Shown: one piece after another, positions 1 to 11,400 of the stretch | Numbering within the stretch: position 1 is the stretch's first letter | How the letters are laid out: the number at the start of each line of letters is the position of its first letter | The notes under the pieces: generated by a model | The model's input: the letters and a program-made list of their open reading frames with translations, nothing else | What the model was told of the DNA's origin: nothing | The model's database searches: none | Source: Priapulus caudatus | Lineage: Eukaryota > Priapulida > Priapulimorpha > Priapulimorphida > Priapulidae | Assembly: GCF_000485595.1 (NCBI RefSeq) | Contig: NW_014577160.1 | Location: forward strand, 411,050-431,319 | Reading direction: 5' to 3' | Length of the DNA stretch: 20,270 nucleotides | Translations under genes and position numbers: made by a program

Positions 1-735
1 TCTCCCTTCTCCCCCTCCTCCACCAGCTCCCTTCTCTCCCTCCTTCTCCCTTTCCTCCTTCTCCACCAGCTTCTCCCCTCCTCCTTCTCTACCAGCTTCT
101 GCCCCTCCTCCACCACCTTCTCCCTTCTCCCCCTCCTCCTCCACCAGCTTCTCCCCTCCTTCTCCACCACCTTCTCTCTTCTCCCCCTCCTCCTTCTCCA
201 CCAGCTTCTCCCCCTCCTCCTTCTCCAACACCTTCTCCCTTCTCCCCTCCTCCTTCTCCACCAGCTTCTCCCTTCCTTCTCCACCACCTCTCTTCTCCCC
301 CTCCTCCTTCTCCACCAGCTTCTCCCCTCCTTCTCCGCCACCTTTTCTCTTCTCCCCCTCCTCCTTCTCCACCAGCTTCTCCCCCTCCTCCTTCTCCAAC
401 ATCTTCTCCCTTCTCCCCTCCACCTTCTCCACCAGCTTCTTTCCTCCTCCTTCTCCAACACCTTCTCCCTTCTCCCCTCCTCCTTCTCCACCAGCCACCT
501 CTCTTCTCCCCCTCCTCCTTCTCCACCAGCTTCTCCCCATCCTCCTTCTCCAACACCTTCTCCCTTCTTCCCTCCTCCTTCTCCACCAGCTTCTCCCCTC
601 CTCCTCCACCACCTTCTTCCTTCTCCCCTTCCTCCTTCTCCACCAGCTTCTCCCTTCCTCCTTCTCCACCACCGCCTCCCTTCTCCCCTTCCTCCTTCTC
701 CACCAGCTTCTCCCTTCTCCCCTTCCTCATTCCTA
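1..735. repeat. CT-rich minisatellite, open at the left edge
   Basis: Degenerate tandem units built from ctcctccttctccaccagct and ttctcccctcctcc, with irregular spacing. One strand is nearly pure pyrimidine. The array continues past the window start. Its complement has a 221-codon open frame of Lys/Glu/Gly repeats, which I do not accept as a gene. Confidence 0.92.
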
Positions 736-813
736 GCCATATTGAGTCCGCCACACGGCCGCCGTGCGTATATAGCCATATTGAATCTGATCCACACGGC
801 CGCCGTGCGTATA
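734..813. repeat. Tandem pair of about 41 bp with palindromic core
   Basis: Two copies of tagccatattga...ccacacggccgccgtgcgtata, head to tail. Each contains cacggc-c-gccgtg, a perfect inverted repeat around one base (754-766 and 795-807). It directly abuts the CT minisatellite. Function unknown. Confidence 0.85.
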
Positions 814-1803
814 GTCACTTCCCACACACTTTTGCTACAGCCCCTACCTCACTGCTGAAGCCAGAAATACAGACACGGTTTTATGACACCAAACCTTGAC
901 AAAACCAATCTCCGAACCCCCCGGGGGTTGGGGGTCACTCGTCTCGGAACTGGGTAGGGGGTGTCTTGGGGACCTTGAAACCCTGACACTGTCGCAAACC
1001 GCTTTGCGCCCTAAAATACACCTGACCTGTCCCAATAAAAAGGTGTTCATATTGGCCTGCGGCGGAGCGGAGGGCTATAGTTCTAGAGCTATATAGGATT
1101 GGACATTCTGTGCCACAAATAAAAATAACGCTTCCAAGCCATGGGGCAGGGCAAGGCCCATAGATCTATATAGACTAGTCCTTGGGGCAGGGCGTCGGTC
1201 ATGTGTACTGTTGACCCGGGCCCCCCACTCCGAGGTCGGAGGGACCGCATGCGCGTTCCCAAAATCTTCGGTAAAGGGGTATTTTTCGCGCGACAAAATC
1301 CGGCCCAAGAATTGTAAAAAAGGGGGTGTATTAATTTTGACTTTTCACCCGGAGGTTTCTTTAAAAAAGGTGTGGTTTTCATCTCTCTCTTTCATCTAGA
1401 ATATCATAGAAAACTTTATCAAATCTCGGGATCAAATTCCTGAAATTCCTGCTAGTTTGGAAAGCTCGATCATTCAGGATTATTTCATTTTGAAAGTAAA
1501 AATATTGCCCCCCAGTTCCCGATTAGGAGCAGTGTTCCGGATTTAAGGGGGTCTCCAAGGCAGGAAAAACCCGCAAAAAGCCCGCGAAAGGGGGGTTCAG
1601 AAATTTTGGCAATCCTGAGACAGGGGGGTGCTTTCAAAGGGAGGGAACGAGCATATATGCGTACCCAGCCTAAATAACACTGAGTGGGGGGCCCGGGACT
1701 GTTGACCTGTCAACCATTGAACCAACCTAGCTCCTTCCCATTTAAAAAAAAAAAATTTATCGACAAGGGGCCCCTTTGCCCCTCCCTAATTACGCCACTG
1801 TAT
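814..1803 (-). mobile_element. Possible transposon remnant, right end only
   Basis: No gene is visible here. The stretch is rich in short G and C runs (for example around 920-960 and 1620-1700) and ends at 1803. Read on the minus strand, that end starts cagtggcgtaattagggagg, a style of terminus common in animal DNA transposons. I cannot find the matching left end, so the borders are a guess and the superfamily is open. The short open frames inside show no recognisable domain. Confidence 0.25.
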
Positions 1804-3412
1804 AATATATGGATGGACATATCTAAAAAGACATATGTATAGGATAGGTATTTGGTTTTAGCAGAGCTATTATAAATCAACGTTGATTTATATGCTCTGG
1901 TTTTAGCTTGCTGTGGTGAGCGCATGCGCAGTAGCTCGATAACTTTTAAGGACATGGGACCAGTCTACGCTGGCTAGTAGCGTCAGATATTCATGCGCGA
2001 GGCAGTTCCTTTATATTATTTAGTAATTGCAACTATTATTAAGTTTACCCATACTGGTGAGATATTACTCTTAAGATTTTATCATTTTACATTACATATT
2101 TTTACCTGTATAACGCATAATATGCAATTATTTTCTGCACTATTTTGTGTGGTTTCAGGAAAACTGGTGTGTGAAACGTCATCATCGGCTTGTAAAGAGA
2201 AATTAGCAAAGAAATAACCTCAACTTGAACCACGTCATGATGATATTTCCGTGTTTAAGTTAATAGGGAGATCCAAAACCCAGTGCATACTGCAGCGGCA
2301 TCTTTCTTCTTCAACTTAGGTATGGTTGTTTTTGCGATTAATTGCGGGAAAGTGTAGTTATGTGGGGTCAAGTTGAGCCTGATCCCTGCTACTCTCTCGG
2401 TGATTGTGTCGTTACTAATGATGTCCATCTTCTTGTTTAAACCTCAACAACACCTATCCAGCCAACGGGTCACATGTGACGCAAAATTAGAGCATTTGCA
2501 ATAAGATACATTTACAAATCACAGATCTAAATGTGTACCGTACATAATGTACATGTGGCGTACAGTTTATGTCAAAAGTATCGGACTGTACTATGCAGAC
2601 TAGACAGGAGGCTAGTCGTGTATCGTACAAAACTATGTAAATAAAGACGGCTGACGTTATGACACTTATGTTGTGGCTTTATTGTAATACTTTGAATGCT
2701 GCCATGGTTAACAAGTGAGGGTTATACGAGTAACCGAATTATATTATTAATTTATACATAGCCACGATCGTCGATGAAAAATCAAACTGCAGTAAACCCT
2801 CTAGAGGTTTACGTTTACTATTGCCGTAAGATTTTGTTGCGTGGACGGTCTAATCCAGCAGCTCTGACTCATTCTGGGTAAAACCCAGACACCTACCAAT
2901 CCTATTTGCCACTGTTAGTCTGTTAATGCTAGACTATTTTGTGCTGGCATGTGTTCGATTCCTCACGCCTTGTTTTTATATTGCTACCGTATATTTAGGG
3001 GTGAATAAAAACAAAGGATTGTATAAGCCTTAATTATTAAAAATTAATGCCCACTACTCACTAGCCTTGGTTATTATTTATTAAGTTTAATGCAGTTTAC
3101 TTGAGCTCAAAGGCTGAGTTGGATTTTATTGCTGATAGTGATAGTATTGTAATATTTGTGTATATGTGGTCGTAACAAAATTTACATGAAAATACTTCGA
3201 ACCTGTCATACATATTACTAGCCACCAAAACTAAGCATAGCAGTGATCAAATATGATGCAGTACAAAATAAAATAAGCGATCAACATTTGCATTTCTATT
3301 ATTTTTGTAGGTAGTTTTATATTTAAGGTTTGTTTAGTATGGGGGGATGTCGAGATGCAAATAGCTGTTTCTACAGCTTGCAATACAAATGTGTAACCAA
3401 ACAGAATAGGGG

Positions 3413-3414
<2 letters not shown>
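1804..3414. other. Gene-free AT-rich intergenic DNA
   Basis: No convincing coding frame, RNA gene or long repeat. Short items only: a near palindrome gtaaaccctctagaggtttac at about 2792-2812, and a G-run followed by agatgcaaatagctg near 3341-3367. The latter recurs in diverged form at about 3483-3511, on the other side of the TA repeat. Confidence 0.6.

Positions 3415-3447
<33 letters not shown>
3415..3447. repeat. (TA)n microsatellite
   Basis: About 16 uninterrupted TA dinucleotides, flanked on both sides by a diverged copy of a G-run plus agatgcaaa(t/c)agctg motif. Confidence 0.95.
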
Positions 3448-3449
<2 letters not shown>

Positions 3450-3732
3450 ACCGTGTTGGGTAACATACTTGTATCTAGTGGTGGGGGGGGGATTGAGATG
3501 CAAACAGCTGGTTCAATGGCATAATGGGGGAGGGGAAGGGGAAAGGGGAGGACATCAGACATCAATGATTACTTGTCAGTATACATGTTATCAAGAGCGT
3601 ATTGTGTAGAACTATAGAAATATAATTGCATCTGTGCGTGTGGGACGAAAGACCCCTTTGGTTAGTGGCAGTCTGATGCCTCAGTACTGCTGCTATCTGT
3701 TGTACGTTTGTAGATCTTTGTGTCTATGTGCA

Positions 3733-3900
3733 CACATAAAAATAAGTTTATCTCAGTTAGATCCATAATAAGTTATAATTACTTACAACGACGACATTTT
3801 CGTCCATCTCTCCGATATATATCTCTCTGACGAAAATTTCGTCGTTGTAAGTAATTATAACTTATTATGGATCTAACTGAGATAAACGTATTTTTATGTG
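3733..3900. repeat. 168-bp foldback (hairpin) element upstream of the gene
   Basis: Two 72-base arms (3733-3804 and 3829-3900) are reverse complements with only two mismatches, around a 24-base loop. Arms begin cacataaaaata and contain atctcagttagatccataat in one direction. No coding content. It could be a MITE or foldback transposon, and it would form a very stable hairpin if transcribed. It ends 62 bases before the methyltransferase start codon, so it lies in the promoter or 5' UTR. No clear target-site duplication. Confidence 0.93.
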
Positions 3901-3962
3901 AACTATAGAGATCCGATGAAAGTATTCAATCACATATATGTGCACGTGCGTTGAAGGGAGAG

Positions 3963-4078
3963 ATGCCTACAGTCAATGGCAGCATGACGCCGAGGGAGCT
4001 GAGTGAGAACGATGACATCGCCACCAGTCTACTCGTCGATCCCTACCTCGGCTTCATCACACACAAGATGAACTCCAG
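3963..4078 (+). CDS. KMT5B: Suv4-20/KMT5 exon 1 (start codon and N-terminal signature)
   Basis: ATG at 3963 opens 38 codons plus two bases. They encode MPTVNGS followed by the family's N-terminal signature [20 protein letters not shown] and then [12 protein letters not shown]. An in-frame TAG at 3906-3908 with no ATG in between supports 3963 as the start; a second Met at 3984 begins the conserved block itself. The exon ends AG|gtattg (donor at 4079-4080, phase 2). The split Arg is completed by the G that opens exon 2. This exon is clean, without indels. The last bases and the donor are also the first unit of a tandem repeat that continues into intron 1. A 168-bp hairpin ends 62 bases upstream of the ATG. 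Confidence 0.93.
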
Positions 4079-7000
4079 GTATTGCACCTCGTATTAGATG
4101 CCACTAGTCATAGGTATCACTATACCTATAAATAAATTAATAAATAAATATTTATTTATGACAAGATGAACTCCAAGTATCGCACCTCGTATTAGATCTC
4201 ACTAGTCCTAGGTATCACTATACCTATAAATAAATAAACATTTATTTATGACAAGATGAACTCCAAGTATCGCACTCGTATCTTAGATCTCACTAGTCAT
4301 AGGTATCTCGTTACCTTTAGATAAACTAAATAATAAATAATTCAATAAATATAACTATATATGGTCATTGGTGTGGATATATATGATTATATTCATGCTG
4401 ATATTGAATCGGTGCTAGAATCCGCCGCTATATTATCTTATCTGTCTCTAATCTGCCACTGGACCCAACTTTCGCAAACTAGCTGCATGCTTAGGTACAA
4501 CCAGGTTCAATGAAGTTTGCACTTAAACTTGGATAATGTGGGTGTGTCATTCCTGCAGTCTGGTTTCATATGCACTCCGAGCATACCGCTAACGATGCTG
4601 CTATAAAAGCACACAGGGAGGAGAGAGGCTGGTCTATGGTTTCTGTATTGTATTTGCTGTGACGATATTATTCGGTAAAAAACGTGATGATATAAAGGCC
4701 TCAGCAATTGCGCATCCAAACGCTAACTTTCCTCCTGAAGTCACTAGACTAAGCAAGTACTTCGTGTCATGCATAATCAACACTACTTATGACAAAATAA
4801 ACTCTAGTTGCTCCCATTTCACTGCGGTGTTTGCTTTGAAACCCACAGAAAGACCGGTGAGAAAACTGGACACTTCTGGCCCGACAACGCCAGACTCGTT
4901 GGCCAAACAAAATAAGCCTCTGAAGTCGGTGAGTGACCGTCAACATTGTTCTTCTCATCATTTGCTTGCGCCCGTACGCGATGTACGCGCAGCACACCGC
5001 TGCCGGGTCTGCTTGGGATTTGGCGAAAAACTTGTCAACAACATCCCGGAGAATTTCAAGCACACACATTGGAGGGATACTGTTTCAAAATACCTTTTTA
5101 AGACAACGTGCAGTGAAATTGCGAGAACTAGAGTTTATTTTTGTCATAAGGTAGTGTCGAATTATGCATGCCCACGAAGGTATTTGCTAGTCTGTGAGTT
5201 ACTGGACGTAATTTCGGCGTTCTTGGATGCGGCATTGCTGAGCCTTGTAAGATGACACATGATTGCCGTAATCCCTTACCAAGCTTTCCGGAAAACATTT
5301 TAACTCCACACAATATTTATACCAGCACTTTTGCTGTTTCTCAAGGAATCCCTCATTGTTTTGCCGACGCATCAAAAGTTTCTATCTTCATGGAGCCGCC
5401 ATGCTGGTTGCTTGGGGTACGGCATCGTTCACAACAGAAAAAATTAAATAGTTCTTGACAGCTGCTAACGAAAAAATCAAGCTGCCCACGAAAGTCGACT
5501 AGCCGTTTCACAGTACTCGCATCATCAAACGCGACCTTTCAGCACCCGTCCGACCCACAGCTGATTCTTGCCTCGCGTATCTAACGACGTGTAGCGTACC
5601 TCGATACTTTCCTGATAGCTTGCCGCCGCGCGTTGATTTCTAAAGTGAGATGGTGCTGCGTTGCCTTACTGACCGTGGGTGGTCGCTGAAGCATTGCGCC
5701 TGTCGTTAGCATCCCCCGGTAACTGTCCCGCAGTCATCCTCTGTTGCATGGCCCATCGGCCGCTGAAGCGGCAGGCAGAGGGGGGAGATGGGAGAACTCG
5801 TCCGCTGGGCTTCATCAGAGGACCAGGATTACGAGCACGACGACTCTCAACAACATCCTCGAGGGAGACTGGGGCAGCGGTACTTCTTTCTCACGAAGCG
5901 CGAAAGCCCCAGCAGCAGCAGCGAGATGCATGTACCGCTAACTAGCTCGCCACCGTCAGTGGGATGATAGCCGAAGGGTTTTCTTATGAATGCACCCAGC
6001 ATCGGAATTGGCAGTCTCTGTTAACTTGAACCAGTTGTGAAGCGCCGACTCGAACACTTTTGATTTGCTCTTGTCTTAATTGATTGCACACAGAAATTTT
6101 CGTAGGCTATTCTGTCCTATCTCTGTTACTCTTATTCTTCCAGAGGGTCTACCGCCAGATGCAAATTGTATCCGTTCTTATATCGTCTTCGGTAGTTGGT
6201 GCACTTATTAATAAATTTGGCGATTAATCAATAAATATGCGGATAGGACAACACGTAATCAGTCGTAGATCGACGGTAGCAAAATTTGTTCGTAACCATT
6301 TCTAATTATATTTTGATTTTTTGATAGATGTTTCGTGATGTGTTTTTGGCAGTGTTCCGCACTAGAGATGCTAATTGGTGACAAGTCGTTAGCGTTGTTG
6401 TTTATTGATGGCCCGCCCGGTGCTTCTATGTGCCAGCTCGTGCCACTACCTGCGTGTCTACTGACAAGGATGCGGCTCACCTACTCCAGTCGTGGCACCG
6501 ATACTTCATGCGAGGATGGGCGGTTGGAAAGCATGAGAATGATCCTGCGCGCGTCGTCCGAAGAAATGGTAAGCGGGCTCTCCCTTCAACCTGGCCAGTT
6601 AAAGAGAGAAAAGTGGTCCATCGTCTCCCACTTGTCTCTCAATTGAGTTCTTAACCTTTCTTGAGTTCATGGACCCCTTGAGAATCTGGTAATAAGCTAC
6701 CGCGGACCTCCTTTTCCGAGAAAAAATGCACCATTAAGCACATAAACACAAAATTTATTTGCATGTACATATGGGGGTTCGACGACCCCCGGGAAGCCAT
6801 CACGGCCTCTCATTGCGATTCCCAAAGGGTCATGGATCACAGGCTGAAGAACCTGGGTCTAGGAGCCTAATTAGGTGCGCGCCGCCTGCATAGTACGATG
6901 GAGTTTGAAGCAAACTTATGGTAGTCGTAACTATTCTTATGGTTGGAGCCCGCGCCCGCAACGCACGCTCGAGCCGATAGCGCGACCACAGCGGGCTCGG

Positions 7001-8236
7001 TTGCTGAAACAGAACCCTCTGTTGTATGTGTCGCAGCTTGCACCACAGCCACCAAGCCAACATCAGTTGCGTTTCTTGCTTGTGATGCCACGATCGGAAG
7101 AGCAGGGGCCCCGTTGCCACGAAACTTGTAAGTTACGAATTAAATTTTTAAGTCTCATATGTTAATTGTTAAGGTTAATTTTCAATTAGCGTTCCAGAAC
7201 AACTTAAAACTTAAACTTACTTAAGTTGAAAAACTTACGATACAGGAACTCAATCACAACGGCTAGCTGATTGGACTGGGAATCGATCACAAAACTTCAA
7301 ATTCCATACACATTTATTGTACATCACAGTAATTTATGCATATATCTATGAGGTAAACACATATAAATAATAATTTTGATGAAATATTTACGGTGGTCGA
7401 TGAATTAATTCCTGCACAACAAGACAAATTCTCACGCCTTAACACGAGACTGCCAGACGAACTCGTGGCAAGCCGTTGCAAACTTTGGAACAAGAGAACA
7501 AATGCCATACGTCATTTATAAATGTATTGTTTTGTTTTTATTAGCGGTCAGATAATTAATGATTTTGAGTGTTTTCAAGAAAAACACACATTTTACTCTC
7601 ATTATTATTAAATATATTAATGTCACTATAAATTGTATATCGTGGTGTAAATGTGTTATTTTCAACTTAATATTAAAGTTAAGGAGGGTCCTAGTATCTC
7701 TTAAGTTAAAGAGACAGTTACGAGAATTTTTATTCTTTCTTAACTTTACGAAGTTTCTGCAACGCTTTAGAGACAAAACTTAAGTTTAAGGTTAATGTTA
7801 GACTAATTTTTTTGGCACGGGCCCCAGCATTTTTGTAAGGTCGTATCAGACCAGGAGGATTGTGAGTCTTCACGCAATCTAACGCAGCGAATGCTAGAAC
7901 AGTTCGTTGTGAACGTAGAGTCTCGCCGTGATCCTCACCACATGTGTTCACTTGATTTTACAGTCACTCTTCTGTACATAATGTATTCCTCCCAGTTCAC
8001 CCATCTGTGGAAAGAATAATATCTCCTTTTCAGTCGTACATTCTGTAAGTCGGAACATTGACGTCTCTCCTGGTGACCTGTGTAATGGAAGTTTGAAGAC
8101 CCCGCCACCCTCTCTAGTCCATCTGTAATTTAATGCCACTATCTCTCTTCTCTCTCATCTCTCATATCTTCGCTCTTTCACTCTCTATGTTTCTCTCTCA
8201 CTCTATCTCTCGCCTCTTCCACTCTCTATGTTTCTC

Positions 8237-8269
<33 letters not shown>

Positions 8270-8347
8270 GCTCACTCGCTCTCTCTCGTCTCTCTTCTCT
8301 CTTTCTCTATCTCTCTCTATCTCTCTTCTTCTCTCTCTCATCTCTCT

Positions 8348-8430
<83 letters not shown>

Positions 8431-11400
8431 TCTCTCTTCTCTCTCTCTCTCTCTCTCGTCTCTCTTCTCCTCTCTCTCTACTCTCTCTCTCTCTCTCTCT
8501 TCTCTCTCTCCTCTCTCTCTCTCTCTTCCCTCTCTCTCTCTCCCTGACAACTCTCTATCTCTCTATCACGCCTCTCTCACTTCTCTTCTCTTTTCTTCTC
8601 TTCGCTCTCTCCCTGGTTAGGTACAAGAATGAGAGATTTCCTACCTGGTGGGCGTGATCGCCGAGCTGTCGTGGAGAAGGAGGAGATGCAGTTTTTGCAC
8701 GCGGGAGAGAACGGACCCTATTACAGCCGTTGATCGTACTCCTGCAGGAAGATACTGTGGCGCTCAGCCTGCTGGTTCTCCGGCCCCGCTTCTTTCATCA
8801 ACCCACCGACCTCGCAGGCCTTACAACTGCAACAGGATAAGCCCTCACGTCACCCCACCCACCCGTTAAAACAGATACACCCCCGGCCACAGCGATGCCC
8901 CAGGGATTCGCCCTCTTCCAAACCTCCCATAAATCGCTCCGTGAGGCCCCTTCCAAAATAGGCTTCCGTACAATCTTTTGACGAGCAGCTATTTTTTCCA
9001 CAGACTTTTGAAAAAGAGCTCCCGTGAAAAAAAAGTAACCCACCCTCCCACCGCACATGGTTCACCACCACTGCGCCTTCTGCACACATGCTCACCCACC
9101 CACCACACATTTGGGTCAACCCACCACTGCTGCCTTCTGCACACGACAGCTCACCGGCAACCCACCACCACATGGTCACCACCACTGTTTGCCTTCGTGC
9201 ACACACATGCTCACCACCCACCACAAATGGTTCACCACCACTCGTGCTTCTGCACACAGCGCTTCACCACCGCACCACACATGGGTTACCACCACTTGTG
9301 CCTTTTGCTGCACACACGCTCACCCACCCACCACACATGGGTCACCACCACTGTGCCTTCTGCACACACGCTCACCCACCCACCACACATGGGTCACCAC
9401 CACTGTGCCCTTTCTGCACACGCGCCCATCCCAACCCCACTACACATGCGGTCACCCACCACTGTGCCTTCATACACCCACGATCACCACCCACCACCAT
9501 GGGTCACCACATTCACCCCGCCCCACCCAATTGCACCCCATGACTTTTCCGACACGGATCACCACCCCCACCCCCCATTGGCATCAATCACACCCTCTAT
9601 CCGGTGTGCGCACCAGCCACCCCACCCCTGCACGCTCCCCCACGCCCATGCATCAATCACAACCTCTATCCCGGTATGCGCTACAGCCACCTACCCCTGC
9701 ACGCCCCACCCCCATGCATCCAATTCACACCCTCTTTATCCGGTGTGCACACCAGCCACCCCACCCTGAACACCGCCCCCCACCCCCATGCATCAATCAC
9801 ACCCTCTATCCGGGATGTGCGCACCAGCCGCCCCACCCCTTGCAACCACCCGCCACCCCATGGCATCAATTCATTACACCCCTCTATTCCGGTGGTGCGC
9901 ACAGCCACCCCCAACCCCTGCACGCCCCCACCCCCATGGCATCAATCACAGTCTCTATTCCGGTCGTGCGCCACCAGCTCCGCCCCACCCTTGCAACACC
10001 CCCACCCCATGCATCATTACCACCCTCTATCCGGTGCTGCGCACCAGCCACCCCACCCTGCACGCCATTCCACCCCCATGCCAATCAATCACACCTTACT
10101 ATTCCGCGGGCTGATCCCTCCACGTCTGTGCGCACCAGCACCCCACCCTGCCACGCCCCACCCCACCTGCATCCAATTCACAACCTCTCATCCCGGTCGT
10201 GGCACCAGCCCACCCCACCCCTGCACGCCCCCACCCCCATGCATCAATCACACCCTTCCTATCCGCCAGTGTGCCGCACCAGCCACCCCACCCCTGCCAC
10301 GCCCCCCCCCATGCATCAATCACAGTCCTCTTACATCGCCCGTGTGCGCACCAGCCACCCCACCCCTGCACGCCCCCACCCCCATGCATCAATCACACCC
10401 TCTATTTCCCAGTCCTGCCGCGACAGACCAGCCGGAGGCGCCACGCCGCTTCACAACACTCTCTCTACCCGGGCCGCGGCCCCCCCGCCGGGGGACCGAG
10501 AGACAGCTATCGTCGAGGATGTGCCGGCACCAGCAACCCCACCCCCTGCCACGCCCCACCCCCGATGCCCATCAATCCCACCACCCTCCTATCCAGCGTG
10601 TGCGCACAGCCACCCCCACCCCTGCACGCCCCTACCCCCATGCATCAATCAACACCCCTCTATCCGGTGTGCGCACCAGCCAACCCCACCCTGCACGCCC
10701 CCACCCCATGCTTACAATCCACACCCTCTATCCCGGTCGTGCGCTACCAGCCCACCCCACCCCTGCATTTCCGCCCCCACCCCCATGCATCATCACCCAT
10801 TCCTCCTACTCGGTGCTGCGCACAACGCTCCCGACCGCCACCCCTCGCCCACGCACCCCACCCCCCCGTGACATCAATCACGCACCCCTCTATCGGTCAG
10901 CTGCGCGCACCAAGCCACGCCTTCCCACCGCCTGTCCACTCGCCCCCCACCGCCCATGCATCCAATCACGTATCTCTAGGGTCGCGCGTGTAGCGCACGC
11001 AGCCACCCCACCCATGCACAGCCTCCACCCCCATGCATCTCAATCACACCCTCTATGCCGCGGCGGCCGACCGTGCAGCTTTGTGCGCCACCAGTTCACC
11101 CCACCTTCCTGCAGCCTCCCACCCCCATTGCATCCAATCACACCCCTCTTATTCCGAGTCGTGCGCACAGCCACCCCGAAGCCCTGCCACGCCCCCACCT
11201 CCCATGCATCACATCACACTTCTATCCGGTGTGCCGCACCAGTCACCCCACCCCTGCACAGTCCCCCACCCCCATGCATCAATCACAGTCTCTAATCCAG
11301 TCTGTGCGCACCAGCCACACCCACCCCTCGCCACGCTCCTCCACCCCATGCATCATCACACCCTCTATCCGCTGTGTGCCGCACAGCCACCCCACCCTGC

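Larger units (their letters stand above)
4219..8240 (+). repeat. Long duplicated block, first (noisy) copy
   Basis: Collinear with 17265-20270. It holds intron 1, exon 2, intron 2, exon 3 and most of intron 3 of the methyltransferase gene. Leaving out the 7105-7825 and 6946-6998 insertions, it is about 8 percent longer than the other copy, mostly through single extra bases. That is typical of uncorrected long-read sequence. Confidence 0.9.

Noticed and set aside
89-754. 221-codon Lys/Glu/Gly-rich open frame on the minus strand
   Set aside because: It follows the CT minisatellite exactly; no domain, splice context or codon pattern beyond the repeat.
4659-5255. 198-codon open frame
   Set aside because: Lies across the TIR element and its noisy arms; the clean copy of the region does not keep it.
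8133-8657. Ser/Leu-rich open frame (174 codons)
   Set aside because: Translation of the CT microsatellite; it only touches the first bases of exon 4 in the wrong frame.
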